From Labilibaculum manganireducens (GTDB taxonomy: Bacteria; Bacteroidota; Bacteroidia; Bacteroidales; Marinifilaceae), in the NCBI RefSeq assembly GCF_002843385.1, contig NZ_MVDE01000005.1:62001-126000 (forward strand): a DNA stretch of 64,000 nt, written 5' to 3'. The translations under genes and the position numbers were made by a program. Each line of letters opens with the position of its first letter. Position 1 is the first letter of the stretch. The notes beneath the pieces are model-generated. The model was not told the origin of the DNA, made no database searches, and saw only the letters and a list, made by a program, of their open reading frames with translations. Shown here piece by piece: positions 56,098-63,938 of the stretch.

Positions 56098-56158
56098 CTA
56101 AAAATATACCGGTTACCGAAAAGGTTATAGAGTAGGTGTTATTTAATAATTAACAGAA

Positions 56159-56365
56159 ATGAAGAAAATTAATTTCTTAGAAGATCCAAAGGTTGATCAA
56201 CATCAAGACAAAAGAATGTTTCCTCAGATGTTTAACCTAAGCGACACTGAACTTTCAAATTTAAAAGGAGGAATACTTGATAAAGATGTTCCTGATTGTG
56301 ATGCCGTATGTTTACCATCAGAACATGGTGGAGGAACTTGCAGTTGCCTAAGTAATTTATGCTAA
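56159..56365 (+). CDS. Cys-rich GG-leader RiPP precursor 2
   Basis: Peptide of 68 residues. The leader has an extra N-terminal stretch (MKKINFLEDPKVDQHQDKRM) and then the shared pattern in NLSDTELSNLKGG, with the double Gly at residues 37-38. The 30-residue core ILDKDVPDCDAVCLPSEHGG continues GTCSCLSNLC. It has five Cys (47, 51, 61, 63, 68), as in precursor 1, but with different spacing and a Gly-rich middle. The last residue is Cys. A hairpin follows 18 bases after the stop, then the second maturase. Confidence 0.85.
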   Translation: MKKINFLEDPKVDQHQDKRMFPQMFNLSDTELSNLKGGILDKDVPDCDAVCLPSEHGGGTCSCLSNLC

Positions 56366-56383
56366 AATTTTATTACTCAAATT

Positions 56384-56410
56384 GAAGATCGATTTCTATC
56401 GATCTTCTTT
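56384..56410 (+). terminator. Hairpin between precursor 2 and its maturase
   Basis: A 10-bp perfect stem GAAGATCGAT / ATCGATCTTC with a TTCT loop and a short T-run (TTT). It is placed exactly like the hairpin after precursor 1 and is the better terminator of the two. Confidence 0.7.
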
Positions 56411-56428
56411 CCATCTTAACTTATAAAA

Positions 56429-57748
56429 ATGAATTGGTCTAAATATAATTTTCTTTTTAAGTCCCGGCAATACGGATATTTAATTTATAATACGCTTACA
56501 AATAGCTTTGCCGAAATTGATGAATCAACATTCAATAAATTTGAAAAACTTAAAAATGACACAAAAACGATCAATAACGATTTTTCCCAAGAGGAAATAG
56601 AAAAGTTGCAACAGGCTAAAATAATTGTAAATAATGATTACGATGAATATTTAAAAATCAAACTTAGCAGGCATATTAAAAGGTTCGACAAAAGCTTAAT
56701 GACACTAACAATAGCTCCAACTTTACATTGTAATTTTGCATGCAGTTATTGTTTTGAGGATGCTCGCCCCAAAGTTTATATGACCGACCAAATCGAAAAT
56801 GACATTATATCTTTTATTAAAAGGCATACTGAAGTAAAAAGACTCTCAATTACATGGTTTGGAGGGGAACCTTTATTAAGTTTCGATAGAATTGAATCAT
56901 TAACAAAAAAAATAAAATTACTGGAAATAAATTACTACTCGTCAATAATAACAAATGGCTATTTATTAACTCAAAAAGTTGTTGATAAATTACATGAGTT
57001 AAAGATAAGACATGTACATGTAACTATAGATGGCCCTGAAAATATTCATAATAAAAGAAGACCTCATATAAAAGAAACAGATTCTTTTGATGTTATATAT
57101 ACAAATATACTTCGACTTAAACCATTAATAAAAGCTCAAAAGGTTGCATTAACTGTCAGGGTAAATGTGGATCATACCAACGAAGTTCATTATCATGAAA
57201 TTTACAAAAAAATCAGAACTGACTTTACCGGTCTCGAAGTATCTATATACGCTGGTATTGTAAAGAAATCGTATGGATCCTGTTCTTCTGTTGATGATAT
57301 ACTTATGGATAATCAAGAACAAGCCAACTTCAATATTGAGCAATTCTCTAAATACGGAATCAAAAACTCTAATTTCTTTCCCATAAAGGTTAGCGGTGAA
57401 TGTATGGCTCGTCAGCTTTATGGATATTTGATTGATGCAAGAGGAGATATTTACAAATGTTGGACGGATGTTGGTAATAAAAAGGAAGTTGTTGGAAATA
57501 TTTCAAATAACAACGCCATAAACCCAACAAAACTAACCAGGTATTTAACTGGTGCTGATGTGTTTGACAAACCAGAATGCCAGGAATGTTTTTTCCTTCC
57601 TGTTTGTGGTGGAGGTTGTCCACACCTCGCCCTAAAGAAAAAATTTGATGGAAACCCTATTAACTTATGTCTTGTCGCAAAAAATAATTTAAAAGAATTT
57701 TTGGAAATTTATTATGAAATCATAACAAAAAAAACAAAGGCGATTTAA
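56429..57748 (+). CDS. Radical SAM/SPASM peptide maturase 2
   Basis: Protein of 439 residues, a clear paralogue of maturase 1 over its full length (MNWSKYNF start, TWFGGEPLLSFD at 142-153, same cysteine framework). Radical SAM motif C101-x3-C105-x2-C108 in LHCNFACSYCFED. SPASM cysteines C325-x13-G-x4-C344, C384-x2-C387-x5-C393-x3-C397 and C414. The N-terminal 90 residues, the likely leader-binding part, are more divergent from maturase 1 than the catalytic core, which fits two distinct cognate precursors. Specificity between precursor and maturase is inferred from gene pairing. Confidence 0.93.
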   Translation: MNWSKYNFLFKSRQYGYLIYNTLTNSFAEIDESTFNKFEKLKNDTKTINNDFSQEEIEKLQQAKIIVNNDYDEYLKIKLSRHIKRFDKSLMTLTIAPTLHCNFACSYCFEDARPKVYMTDQIENDIISFIKRHTEVKRLSITWFGGEPLLSFDRIESLTKKIKLLEINYYSSIITNGYLLTQKVVDKLHELKIRHVHVTIDGPENIHNKRRPHIKETDSFDVIYTNILRLKPLIKAQKVALTVRVNVDHTNEVHYHEIYKKIRTDFTGLEVSIYAGIVKKSYGSCSSVDDILMDNQEQANFNIEQFSKYGIKNSNFFPIKVSGECMARQLYGYLIDARGDIYKCWTDVGNKKEVVGNISNNNAINPTKLTRYLTGADVFDKPECQECFFLPVCGGGCPHLALKKKFDGNPINLCLVAKNNLKEFLEIYYEIITKKTKAI

Positions 57749-57774
57749 AAACATTTTATTGTGATACCCCTTAA

Positions 57775-57811
57775 GTGCACCTGCTTAAATGGTAATTGTT
57801 TAAGCAGGCAC
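57775..57811 (+). other. Stem-loop between maturase 2 and the S41 peptidase gene
   Basis: Ten base pairs CCTGCTTAAA / TTTAAGCAGG plus an outer GTG/CAC with a two-base bulge, loop of nine bases. No T-run follows, so it may be an intercistronic processing or weak termination site in the 91-base gap. Confidence 0.5.
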
Positions 57812-57839
57812 TATTCCTAAATTAACCAAGCAACCTTCC

Positions 57840-59168
57840 ATGAAAAACTTTATTCTTCTTTCATTTGTATTTCTGATTACCTACAATGCATGTAGTCAGA
57901 AATACACTCCATACTACTTTTCAAATGTCGAGATCATAAATGACCTTCAATTTTTAAAAGAAAAATGTACAAGTATTCATCCTAAATTCTTAGACGAAAA
58001 CTTCTCAAAATCGTGGAGCAATACCTACGACAGCATTCTAAACACTCTGCCAGACAGCATATCCATTACTGATAGTTTTGTGTTAATGGCAAAACTTTTG
58101 TCGGGAATTGAAGACACACATACAGGATTTAATTTCCCTATTGAAGAGAGGCAAAAATATATGTTTAACGGAGGCCTTTGTATGCCATTTACGATTCTGG
58201 TTAAAAACAATAAATTATTTTTCAATCAGTATTTTAGTAAAGACCCAAACATACAGCTAAGCGATGTTGAGATAGTATCGATAAACGCAATTGATTCTCA
58301 AAAAATACTCTCCGATTTACGAAGTATAGTGGGTGTTAAGAATAGGGAATGTGGAGATCACGCAGTAGAAATGTTCTTTAATATGGGTTTTTGGATACTT
58401 TATGGTGAATCAGAAAAATATCTTATACAAACAGTTTCTTCCGACTCAATTCTTACTGCAAAAGCGCTTACCAACGAACAATATTTCTCGCTTAAAAACC
58501 AGTATCCTAATCCACAACAAAATCAATACAAATTGGAGTTTTCCGCGAATAGAAAAGTGGCATATCTATCCATAAAATCCTTTTTGGGAGATGATAATTT
58601 CTATACTTTCCTTTCCAACTCTTTTGACTCTATAAAACAAAAAGAATGTTCTGCATTAATTATAGATGTAAAGAATAACCCAGGAGGAAGAAGTCGTGCC
58701 GTTGACAGCCTGCTAAATTATCTAACCAATAAACCATATCGTCAATATGCATCTATTGGTATTCGTGTAAGTGATGAAATAAAAACTTTATACAAGACTA
58801 AAAATCAGCATTTGTATTCTATTATAAATCAGTTAAATGAAGATGTAATTTACAGCTTTAATGATAGTGCTTTACTACATATTCCTAATCCTAAAAAATC
58901 ATTATTCGAGGGGGATGTATTCGTTACGATAAATGAGAGAACAAATAGTGCCGCAGCAACATTTGCAGGTGTCGTAAAAGAAAAGAAACTTGGCAAAATA
59001 GTTGGTCATAAACCGACAGGCGAACACCTAAAATACTATGGTGATTATCTTTCTTTTAAGCTTCCTCATACAAAATTCGAGTTTTTTGTATCCCCCAAGG
59101 AGTTTATCCAATATGGTGGAACAAACTACAATACCGGGGTAAAGCCTGATACCTCTACCTTGCCTTAA
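57840..59168 (+). CDS. S41-family peptidase, secreted
   Basis: Protein of 442 residues with an N-terminal export signal (FILLSFVFLITYNACSQ, possibly lipidated at Cys 18 although the lipobox is not ideal). The C-terminal half is an S41 (C-terminal processing peptidase-like/Tsp) domain. Its marks are ALIIDVKNNPGGRSRAVDSL, the catalytic Ser near residue 370 in TNSAAATFAG, and GKIVGHKPTGEHLKYYGDY. The N-terminal region includes SGIEDTHTGFNFPIEERQKY, the conserved substrate-side DxHT element. No PDZ domain is obvious. As last gene of the peptide operon it might process, degrade or detoxify the mature product in the periplasm; this is a contextual inference. Confidence 0.88.
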   Translation: MKNFILLSFVFLITYNACSQKYTPYYFSNVEIINDLQFLKEKCTSIHPKFLDENFSKSWSNTYDSILNTLPDSISITDSFVLMAKLLSGIEDTHTGFNFPIEERQKYMFNGGLCMPFTILVKNNKLFFNQYFSKDPNIQLSDVEIVSINAIDSQKILSDLRSIVGVKNRECGDHAVEMFFNMGFWILYGESEKYLIQTVSSDSILTAKALTNEQYFSLKNQYPNPQQNQYKLEFSANRKVAYLSIKSFLGDDNFYTFLSNSFDSIKQKECSALIIDVKNNPGGRSRAVDSLLNYLTNKPYRQYASIGIRVSDEIKTLYKTKNQHLYSIINQLNEDVIYSFNDSALLHIPNPKKSLFEGDVFVTINERTNSAAATFAGVVKEKKLGKIVGHKPTGEHLKYYGDYLSFKLPHTKFEFFVSPKEFIQYGGTNYNTGVKPDTSTLP

Positions 59169-59212
59169 ATTGAATACAAATATAAGTTAGTTCGTAGAAA
59201 GCGTTCTTCTCC

Positions 59213-59488
59213 CTACTCATAAAACCCCTTACCAAACACACCAAATTCATATTTCCCCAGTACTTTGTGTTTCCAAACGGCATCCATAAATCCGATGCCA
59301 TAATCGAAGAGCTACACAAAACTTGCTGCAAGCGCTTTTATTGCAATGGCAAACAATTTGCTCTTTGTAAGTGCATCAGCAAACACAAGAATAGCGTATA
59401 AAAAAACTGGAAAAGAAAAAATCCGGTGAACAGCTATCCCTAAAACGAATGCTCCAATTGTTGCCACAACCACACTAACTGCGAAATA
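59213..59488 (-). pseudogene. Glycosyltransferase family 2 pseudogene, C-terminal fragment
   Basis: Translates to the last 90 or so residues of the intact glycosyltransferase at 62927 (GAFVLGIAVHRIFSFPVFLY then AILVFADALTKSKLFAIAIK, and after the stop GIGFMDAVWKHKVLG and EFGVFGKGFYE). It has an in-frame TAG where the intact copy has Gln in SFVQLFAYG. All of the N-terminal catalytic domain is missing. It lies at the boundary of the first unit, in the same orientation as the intact gene, and marks one end of the duplicated segment. Confidence 0.85.
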
Positions 59489-59683
59489 ATAATCACTGCC
59501 TTGTATGTGAAAGGCTTTACACATGGACTTTTCGCAGAACAAAGGCCTACTACTTTTCATATGATTATAATTTTAAACTTTTGCCATATAGCCTGTCCCG
59601 AACTTGTTTCGGGAGAACTTACCACGCCGGGAATAATCATCTCCCTGAGTGTCAAAAAATGTTTTGGCATGGACGTTTCATAA
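59486..59683. repeat. REP-like repeat: one partial and one full copy
   Basis: A full copy (about 59555-59683) holds CCCGAACTTGTTTCGGG (59597-59613) and ends CATGGACGTTTCAT. Just before it, 59486-59535 reads AATAATCACTGCCTTGTATG and ACACATGGACTTTTC, which matches only the right end of the element. The fragment begins where glycosyltransferase homology stops, so the element may be linked to the truncation. Confidence 0.65.
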
Positions 59684-59702
59684 CGAAATAATTATTTCAT
59701 CA

Positions 59703-60000
59703 TTAGAACAATTCTAAATTGAATTTTTAATTCAAAAAATACATTTTTTTTCTAATCAAAACAGACCCTTTTCCTAATCAAATTGCAATAGAATTCTAAT
59801 CAAATGATTAGAAAAGAACCAGCACTTGCTATTTATTATTTTTTAATAGACTCCTATCTCTCTTCACTATTTTGTTCGATATATATTTTGTTTTAACTAA
59901 TCATTTCATCTGTTTTTGATTAGAAAACAGCTTCCAGTTTGCTTAGATTTCTAATCACAAGCAACTAGCAAGTTAATCGTATTTGTTGAATTTAGGTTTT
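59703..60000. promoter_or_regulatory. Second copy of the phased TTAG/CTAA control region (copy B)
   Basis: It repeats the plan of copy A: TTAGAA-CAA-TTCTAA (59703-59717), CTAATCA boxes with CTAA at 59752, 59774 and 59796 (exact 22-base steps; the gap of 38 from the inverted repeat equals that in copy A), and GATTAG/TTAG boxes at 59920, 59943 and a CTAG variant at 59965 (steps 23 and 22, as in copy A). It ends in the same TAGGTTTT box (59993-60000). Box positions are kept better than the sequence between them, which suggests they are functional. No kinase gene stands on its left side. Confidence 0.7.
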
Positions 60001-60019
60001 ATTTTTAAAAGAAGTTTAC

Positions 60020-60130
60020 AACGACTATTTCATCAAAAAAAGCAAAGTATTTAAGACTCTAAATCAAAATGAACTGGCACAACTTAAAAGTGACAATAAT
60101 ATTATGTTGTTATATATGGAAAAATGGTGA
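60020..60130 (+). pseudogene. Decayed GG-leader peptide gene, counterpart of the peptide at 50997
   Basis: The frame reads FIKKSKVFKTLNQNELAQLK then SDNNIMLLYMEKW. It matches the leader pattern L-x3-E-L-x2-L-K, but the double Gly is replaced by Ser-Asp and the ATG position reads ACG. The core is shortened by a deletion. Flanking DNA on both sides matches copy A, including ATATGACAATCTAC just downstream (60187 versus 51144). The 60131-60352 stretch otherwise has only a 36-codon frame from 60188 without support. Confidence 0.7.
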
Positions 60131-60352
60131 GGATATATGCATAATAAAAAAGCATCTAACTAAACAGAGAAATTAACCCAATATAATATGACAATCTACC
60201 TTTTAGTAAAAAATAAATATGAAAAGAAGCCACTACAGATTAACAATAAGACAATAAAACCGCTTCAGAAAGTGACAAGCGTAGTCAAATCTATCTGAAA
60301 ATAAGAGTACTACTATACAGATTTTAACCTTACATAACTAAAGAGTATTAAA

Positions 60353-60748
60353 ATGAAAAACAAGAATAGAGATTTAAATACTAAACGAATGCTGTCACAA
60401 TTGTGCCTTGTCCTCGCCTTTATTGCAATTCTCGCCACAATAGGATGTAATAACAATAATAATTCAAACGAAAAAACGACAATAATTAATGTTGAGCCTG
60501 AAACAATATTAAATGGTACCATCCCTGACTCACCTGATTTGGTAGAGTGCATGGAAGCAACCGACGAAAATACCAATGAAAAATATTATCTGGCATTACA
60601 TCATATTGAAGGATTTGAGTATGAAAAAGGATATAGATATCGACTCAAAGTCATAATAACCCAAGGAGATCCACAACTGGATATACCTACAGAAAATTTT
60701 AAACTTATAGAAATACTATCAAAAATAAAGATTCAAACTGACGAATAA
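60353..60748 (+). CDS. DUF4377-type lipoprotein
   Basis: Protein of 131 residues. A basic N terminus leads to a signal peptide with lipobox ATIGC (Cys 32); an in-frame ATG at 60389 (MLSQLCLVLAFIAILATIGC) would give a tidier signal peptide. After an Asn-rich linker the domain has CMEATDENTNEKYYLALHHI, EGFEYEKGYRYRLKVIITQG and FKLIEILSKI, matching the DUF4377 pattern of a central EGFxYExGYxYxLxV. Function of the family is unknown. It is the first intact gene behind promoter copy B. Confidence 0.8.
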   Translation: MKNKNRDLNTKRMLSQLCLVLAFIAILATIGCNNNNNSNEKTTIINVEPETILNGTIPDSPDLVECMEATDENTNEKYYLALHHIEGFEYEKGYRYRLKVIITQGDPQLDIPTENFKLIEILSKIKIQTDE

Positions 60749-60782
60749 CAACAATCCCTTTCCCAATTAATAAATTCATATT

Positions 60783-61901
60783 ATGAAAAAAAACATTTTA
60801 AATTCAGCTTTAATAGTAAGCTTGTGCTTAGTATTATTTTCCTGTTCTCAGGAAGAAATAGATGAAACAACAAGTAAAGTAACTTATTCCCCGGAACTAA
60901 TAACCCTTGAATCAGGAGTTGTCGTAGAAAAACAAGGAGATAATTATCTTTGGGAAGGTGATATTTTATTATCTCCCACTCAATTAAAAGCATTGAATGA
61001 CAGTGGAACAATATTTATTGAAGCAATAGAAAATCCGGCACCAATAACTTCATTAAATCCTGTTACAAACTTACCAGTAAGTTTATCTTCTGAAAATGGA
61101 GAACAGACAAAAGCTCTAGGTATATATCCTACGGCATATAATCTTTGGGCTATGGTACGTTTTACATACAATGCTAATTTAACCTCTACCCAGAAATATT
61201 ATATTAAAGTAGCTCTTTTAGACATTGAATCGAGAACTAATATTAGATTTTACAACGCAACCGGGCAACCAACGGTTGACCCTACATATGGTTTTGCTTA
61301 TCCATATGTTGACTTCACAGCCATAGGAGATGAAGATACGAGTAGCTCTTATGTTGGTAGAATTGGTGGAAGACAACAAATTAGTCTTGCTGATTTTGCT
61401 TTTTCTTATTGGAGTAGTCGCGTTATTGAACATGAAATATTACATGCATGCGGTATGTTACACGAACAATGTCGTAAAGACAGGGACAATTATGTGACTA
61501 TTGATTGGTCTAATTTGACCTCATCGGGAGAAGCCCAATTTACTAAAAGAACAAGCAATTATTATATGATTGGTAGTTATGACTTTAATTCAATTATGGG
61601 TTATCCTTCAAAAACAGACTCTCAGAGTGCAGTTGTAAGTACAAGTGAACCAATGTACACAAAAAAAGATGGTAGTTATATTACTCAAGGAAGTATACCG
61701 TCTGACTTAGACAGACGTTGGGTTAATACCTTATACTTACCCTATATAGCCCGGTCTGATGTGTACCGTGAATTAGATGCTGTTGTATATAAATCTGACA
61801 ATACCGTTATGACAGCATCAGAAAGACTATCCTTGCAAGCTCAGTTAAATAATGGGGTTTCAACCCCTCCAGCGGGTGGCCAAATATCGAATGAATTTTA
61901 A
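60783..61901 (+). CDS. Astacin-like (M12A) zinc metallopeptidase lipoprotein
   Basis: Secreted protease of 372 residues. The signal peptide ends at a lipobox (VLFSC, Cys 21), followed by a pro-region of about 90 residues. The catalytic domain carries the extended zinc site HEILHACGMLHEQCRKDRDN (His 217, 221, 227, with Glu 218) and the Met-turn SIMGYPS, both typical of astacins such as flavastacin. Four Cys or fewer are seen in the mature part. It lies 34 bases after the DUF4377 gene and is followed by a strong terminator. Substrate unknown. Confidence 0.92.
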   Translation: MKKNILNSALIVSLCLVLFSCSQEEIDETTSKVTYSPELITLESGVVVEKQGDNYLWEGDILLSPTQLKALNDSGTIFIEAIENPAPITSLNPVTNLPVSLSSENGEQTKALGIYPTAYNLWAMVRFTYNANLTSTQKYYIKVALLDIESRTNIRFYNATGQPTVDPTYGFAYPYVDFTAIGDEDTSSSYVGRIGGRQQISLADFAFSYWSSRVIEHEILHACGMLHEQCRKDRDNYVTIDWSNLTSSGEAQFTKRTSNYYMIGSYDFNSIMGYPSKTDSQSAVVSTSEPMYTKKDGSYITQGSIPSDLDRRWVNTLYLPYIARSDVYRELDAVVYKSDNTVMTASERLSLQAQLNNGVSTPPAGGQISNEF

Positions 61902-61929
61902 GCAGATTTAATTTATTAATTTTACATAT

Positions 61930-61978
61930 TGCCGGGAACGCTTTTTGGGAAAGTGGATTTATTCCCGGCATTTTTTTT
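61930..61978 (+). terminator. Terminator after the metallopeptidase gene
   Basis: A 9-bp stem TGCCGGGAA / TTCCCGGCA with a loop of about 23 bases and an eight-base T-run closes the DUF4377-peptidase unit. Confidence 0.8.
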
Positions 61979-62177
61979 ATATACAAGAATAAACAATTTA
62001 CAAAAAGTCAAGTTTCTGGCGAGAAGTTTGATCAAGCCCAAAACCATTTTGTAGATAAAAAAATCTGCAAGTCGATTTCTATTACAAATTTTCTCTTTAT
62101 ACGTTACTTATAAACACGCAACCAATTCAATAAAATGACGTCTTAAAAAAATAAGACAAATTCTAAATTCAAAAAAA

Positions 62178-62624
62178 ATGAAAACTTATTTGACAATTAT
62201 TCTATCGCTTTTATTCCTTTCTGGATGCCTAAAAGATGATGACAACACTCCCGAAATAACTATCGATTGGGAAACTTATGACTATGTGATGAATTGGACT
62301 GAAGTTGAGAGCAAGACGGGAGATTCTGATTGGGAAAATATATTTGAGGGACAAGATTTGACCTTTTTATCTAACTCTATTGATGAAGAACTTGAATTGC
62401 CCAATAATGGAATCATTCTATATGCACCAAGTGTCAATATCAATATAAAAAATAACACTTCATTTGAAAGAACAGATAGTACATTCGTACTTTATTTGTA
62501 CCCAGATACAACAGAAGCCGATACGATATCCTTAGCTTATAAGCTTTCAGATAGTTCAACCTTAGTGATATCAGACACAACAGTAAGCCCTGCTACTCAA
62601 ATTAAATACAGAAGAGATAATTAA
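62178..62624 (+). CDS. Hypothetical lipoprotein, acidic
   Basis: Unrecognised protein of 148 residues. It has a clean lipoprotein signal (MKTYLTIILSLLFLSGC, Cys 17) and a very acidic mature part (KDDDNTPEITIDWETYDYVM). The rest looks beta-rich, with regular TDSTFVLYLYPDTTEADTIS and LSDSSTLVISDTTVSPATQI. No Cys after the lipid anchor. It lies beyond the metallopeptidase terminator, so it needs its own promoter, and I did not find a convincing one in the 61979-62177 gap. Confidence 0.75.
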   Translation: MKTYLTIILSLLFLSGCLKDDDNTPEITIDWETYDYVMNWTEVESKTGDSDWENIFEGQDLTFLSNSIDEELELPNNGIILYAPSVNINIKNNTSFERTDSTFVLYLYPDTTEADTISLAYKLSDSSTLVISDTTVSPATQIKYRRDN

Positions 62625-62717
62625 AATGTACTGTCTCAATTTTTATCTCAGCACTTAATACAGACATAAGCTACTGAATGTCATAAAATAGAAGCAACAA
62701 ATTCATATCAATACTGA

Positions 62718-62897
62718 AATGACATTTTAAACTCATCAGACAATGCGTGGGAAGACAGATACGGTAACATTACAGCCGGATCAATTCCTGATCATGATAA
62801 CACGTGGGTGCGGATTTCAATCAAATACAATTTCAATCATTTTAGAGGAGGCCTCAAGAAGAAATCTGCCAGTGAAAGTGAATTAATCAGACTATGA
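62718..62897 (+). pseudogene. 3' remnant of a second outer-membrane barrel protein gene
   Basis: Fifty-nine codons from NDILNSSDNAWEDRYGNITA to KKKSASESELIRL match the C terminus of the barrel protein at 52852, with 48 of 59 residues identical by my count. In-frame TGA just upstream and the lack of anything matching the remaining 719 residues show it to be a fragment. It ends 30 bases before the convergent glycosyltransferase gene. The 62625-62717 stretch before it has no gene. Confidence 0.88.
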
Positions 62898-62926
62898 AAA
62901 ATAGAATACTACTCTTGTTCAAGTTC

Positions 62927-63937
62927 CTATTCGTAAAACCCTTTTCCAAACACCCCAAATTCATCTTGACCCAGAACTTTATGCTTCCAAATGGCATCCA
63001 TAAATCCGATACCATAAGCGAACAACTGCACAAAACTTGCAGCAAGCGCTTTTATTGCAATGGCAAACGATTTGCTCTTTGTGAGTGCATCAGCAAAAAC
63101 CAGAAAAGCGTACAAAAGAACCGGAAAAGCAAAAATTCGGTGAACAGCAATCCCTAATACTATAGCTCCAATTGTTCCTATTGCGAACAATGATGGGAAC
63201 AGAAAGAAGATCTTGAAAGTTTCCGGGTAATGTTTTGAGATAATGTAGCGGGTTTTGCCAAAACCAAAAACCTGTTTATAGAATTTTTTAAAGGAGATTC
63301 TTCGTTTGTGAAATACGTAAGCATCGTGAACCAACCGAGTCTCGAAACCACGCTTAATTACCTCAATGGCAAAAACCATATCTTCGCCCGGATGCATAGT
63401 AGTTACCGGAAATCCGCCCGTATTTTCATAAACAGCTTTCGAAAAGCCCAAATTAAAACTACGTGGGTGAAATTTGTGAACCTGTTGCTTTCCCCCTCGA
63501 ATACCTCCGGTTGTAAAAAAGGAAGTCATGGCATAAGAAACTGCTTTCTGAAAATCCGAGAAATCGTCCATAGCACCATCGGGACCGCCATAACAATCCA
63601 CAAAATTATCGGTTAATTCCCGATGTATGGTTTCCATATAGTGAGCTGGAAGAATACAATCCGAATCGAAAAACAGAAAATAATTCCCTTTCGCTCTGGC
63701 CAATCCATAGTTACGACCAATGCTGGGACCTTCGTTTTGTTTGTAGAAATACGATATATTTATCCGATCTCGATAGCTGTCGCAAAGCTCTTCACTTTTT
63801 ATCGATGAACCATCCTCAACCACTACCAATTCAAAATCTTTAAAAGTCTGCCCGGATAAACTATCAAGCAGTTCTTTCATTTCATCCGGACGATTGTACA
63901 CCGGAATAATAATCGAAAATTTAATTTCTTCGGACAT
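62927..63937 (-). CDS. Glycosyltransferase family 2, membrane associated
   Basis: Protein of 336 residues from the ATG at 63937 (MSEEIKFSIIIPVYNRPDEM), which follows the stop of the upstream gene by one base; an in-frame ATG at 63970 would overlap that gene. GT-A motifs: SIIIPVYNRPDEM, VVVEDGSS, NYGLARAKGNYFLFFDSDCI (DxD-like), GEDMVFAIEVIKRGFETRLV. The C-terminal 90 residues hold two hydrophobic segments (FLFPSLFAIGTIGAIVLGIA and FPVLLYAFLVFADAL). It probably transfers a sugar from a nucleotide donor onto a lipid or polysaccharide; neither is known. A broken copy of its 3' end lies at 59213. Confidence 0.92.
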   Translation of the reverse strand: MSEEIKFSIIIPVYNRPDEMKELLDSLSGQTFKDFELVVVEDGSSIKSEELCDSYRDRINISYFYKQNEGPSIGRNYGLARAKGNYFLFFDSDCILPAHYMETIHRELTDNFVDCYGGPDGAMDDFSDFQKAVSYAMTSFFTTGGIRGGKQQVHKFHPRSFNLGFSKAVYENTGGFPVTTMHPGEDMVFAIEVIKRGFETRLVHDAYVFHKRRISFKKFYKQVFGFGKTRYIISKHYPETFKIFFLFPSLFAIGTIGAIVLGIAVHRIFAFPVLLYAFLVFADALTKSKSFAIAIKALAASFVQLFAYGIGFMDAIWKHKVLGQDEFGVFGKGFYE

Positions 63938-63938
63938 C

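Noticed and set aside
57840-59168. S41 peptidase as the GG-leader protease
   Set aside because: Known double-Gly leaders are cut by C39 cysteine peptidases; S41 enzymes cleave C-terminal regions in the periplasm. Kept only as a contextual possibility.
59312-59560. 82-residue minus-strand protein
   Set aside because: It is the interrupted glycosyltransferase fragment fused by chance to sequence from the REP-like repeat; annotated as a pseudogene.
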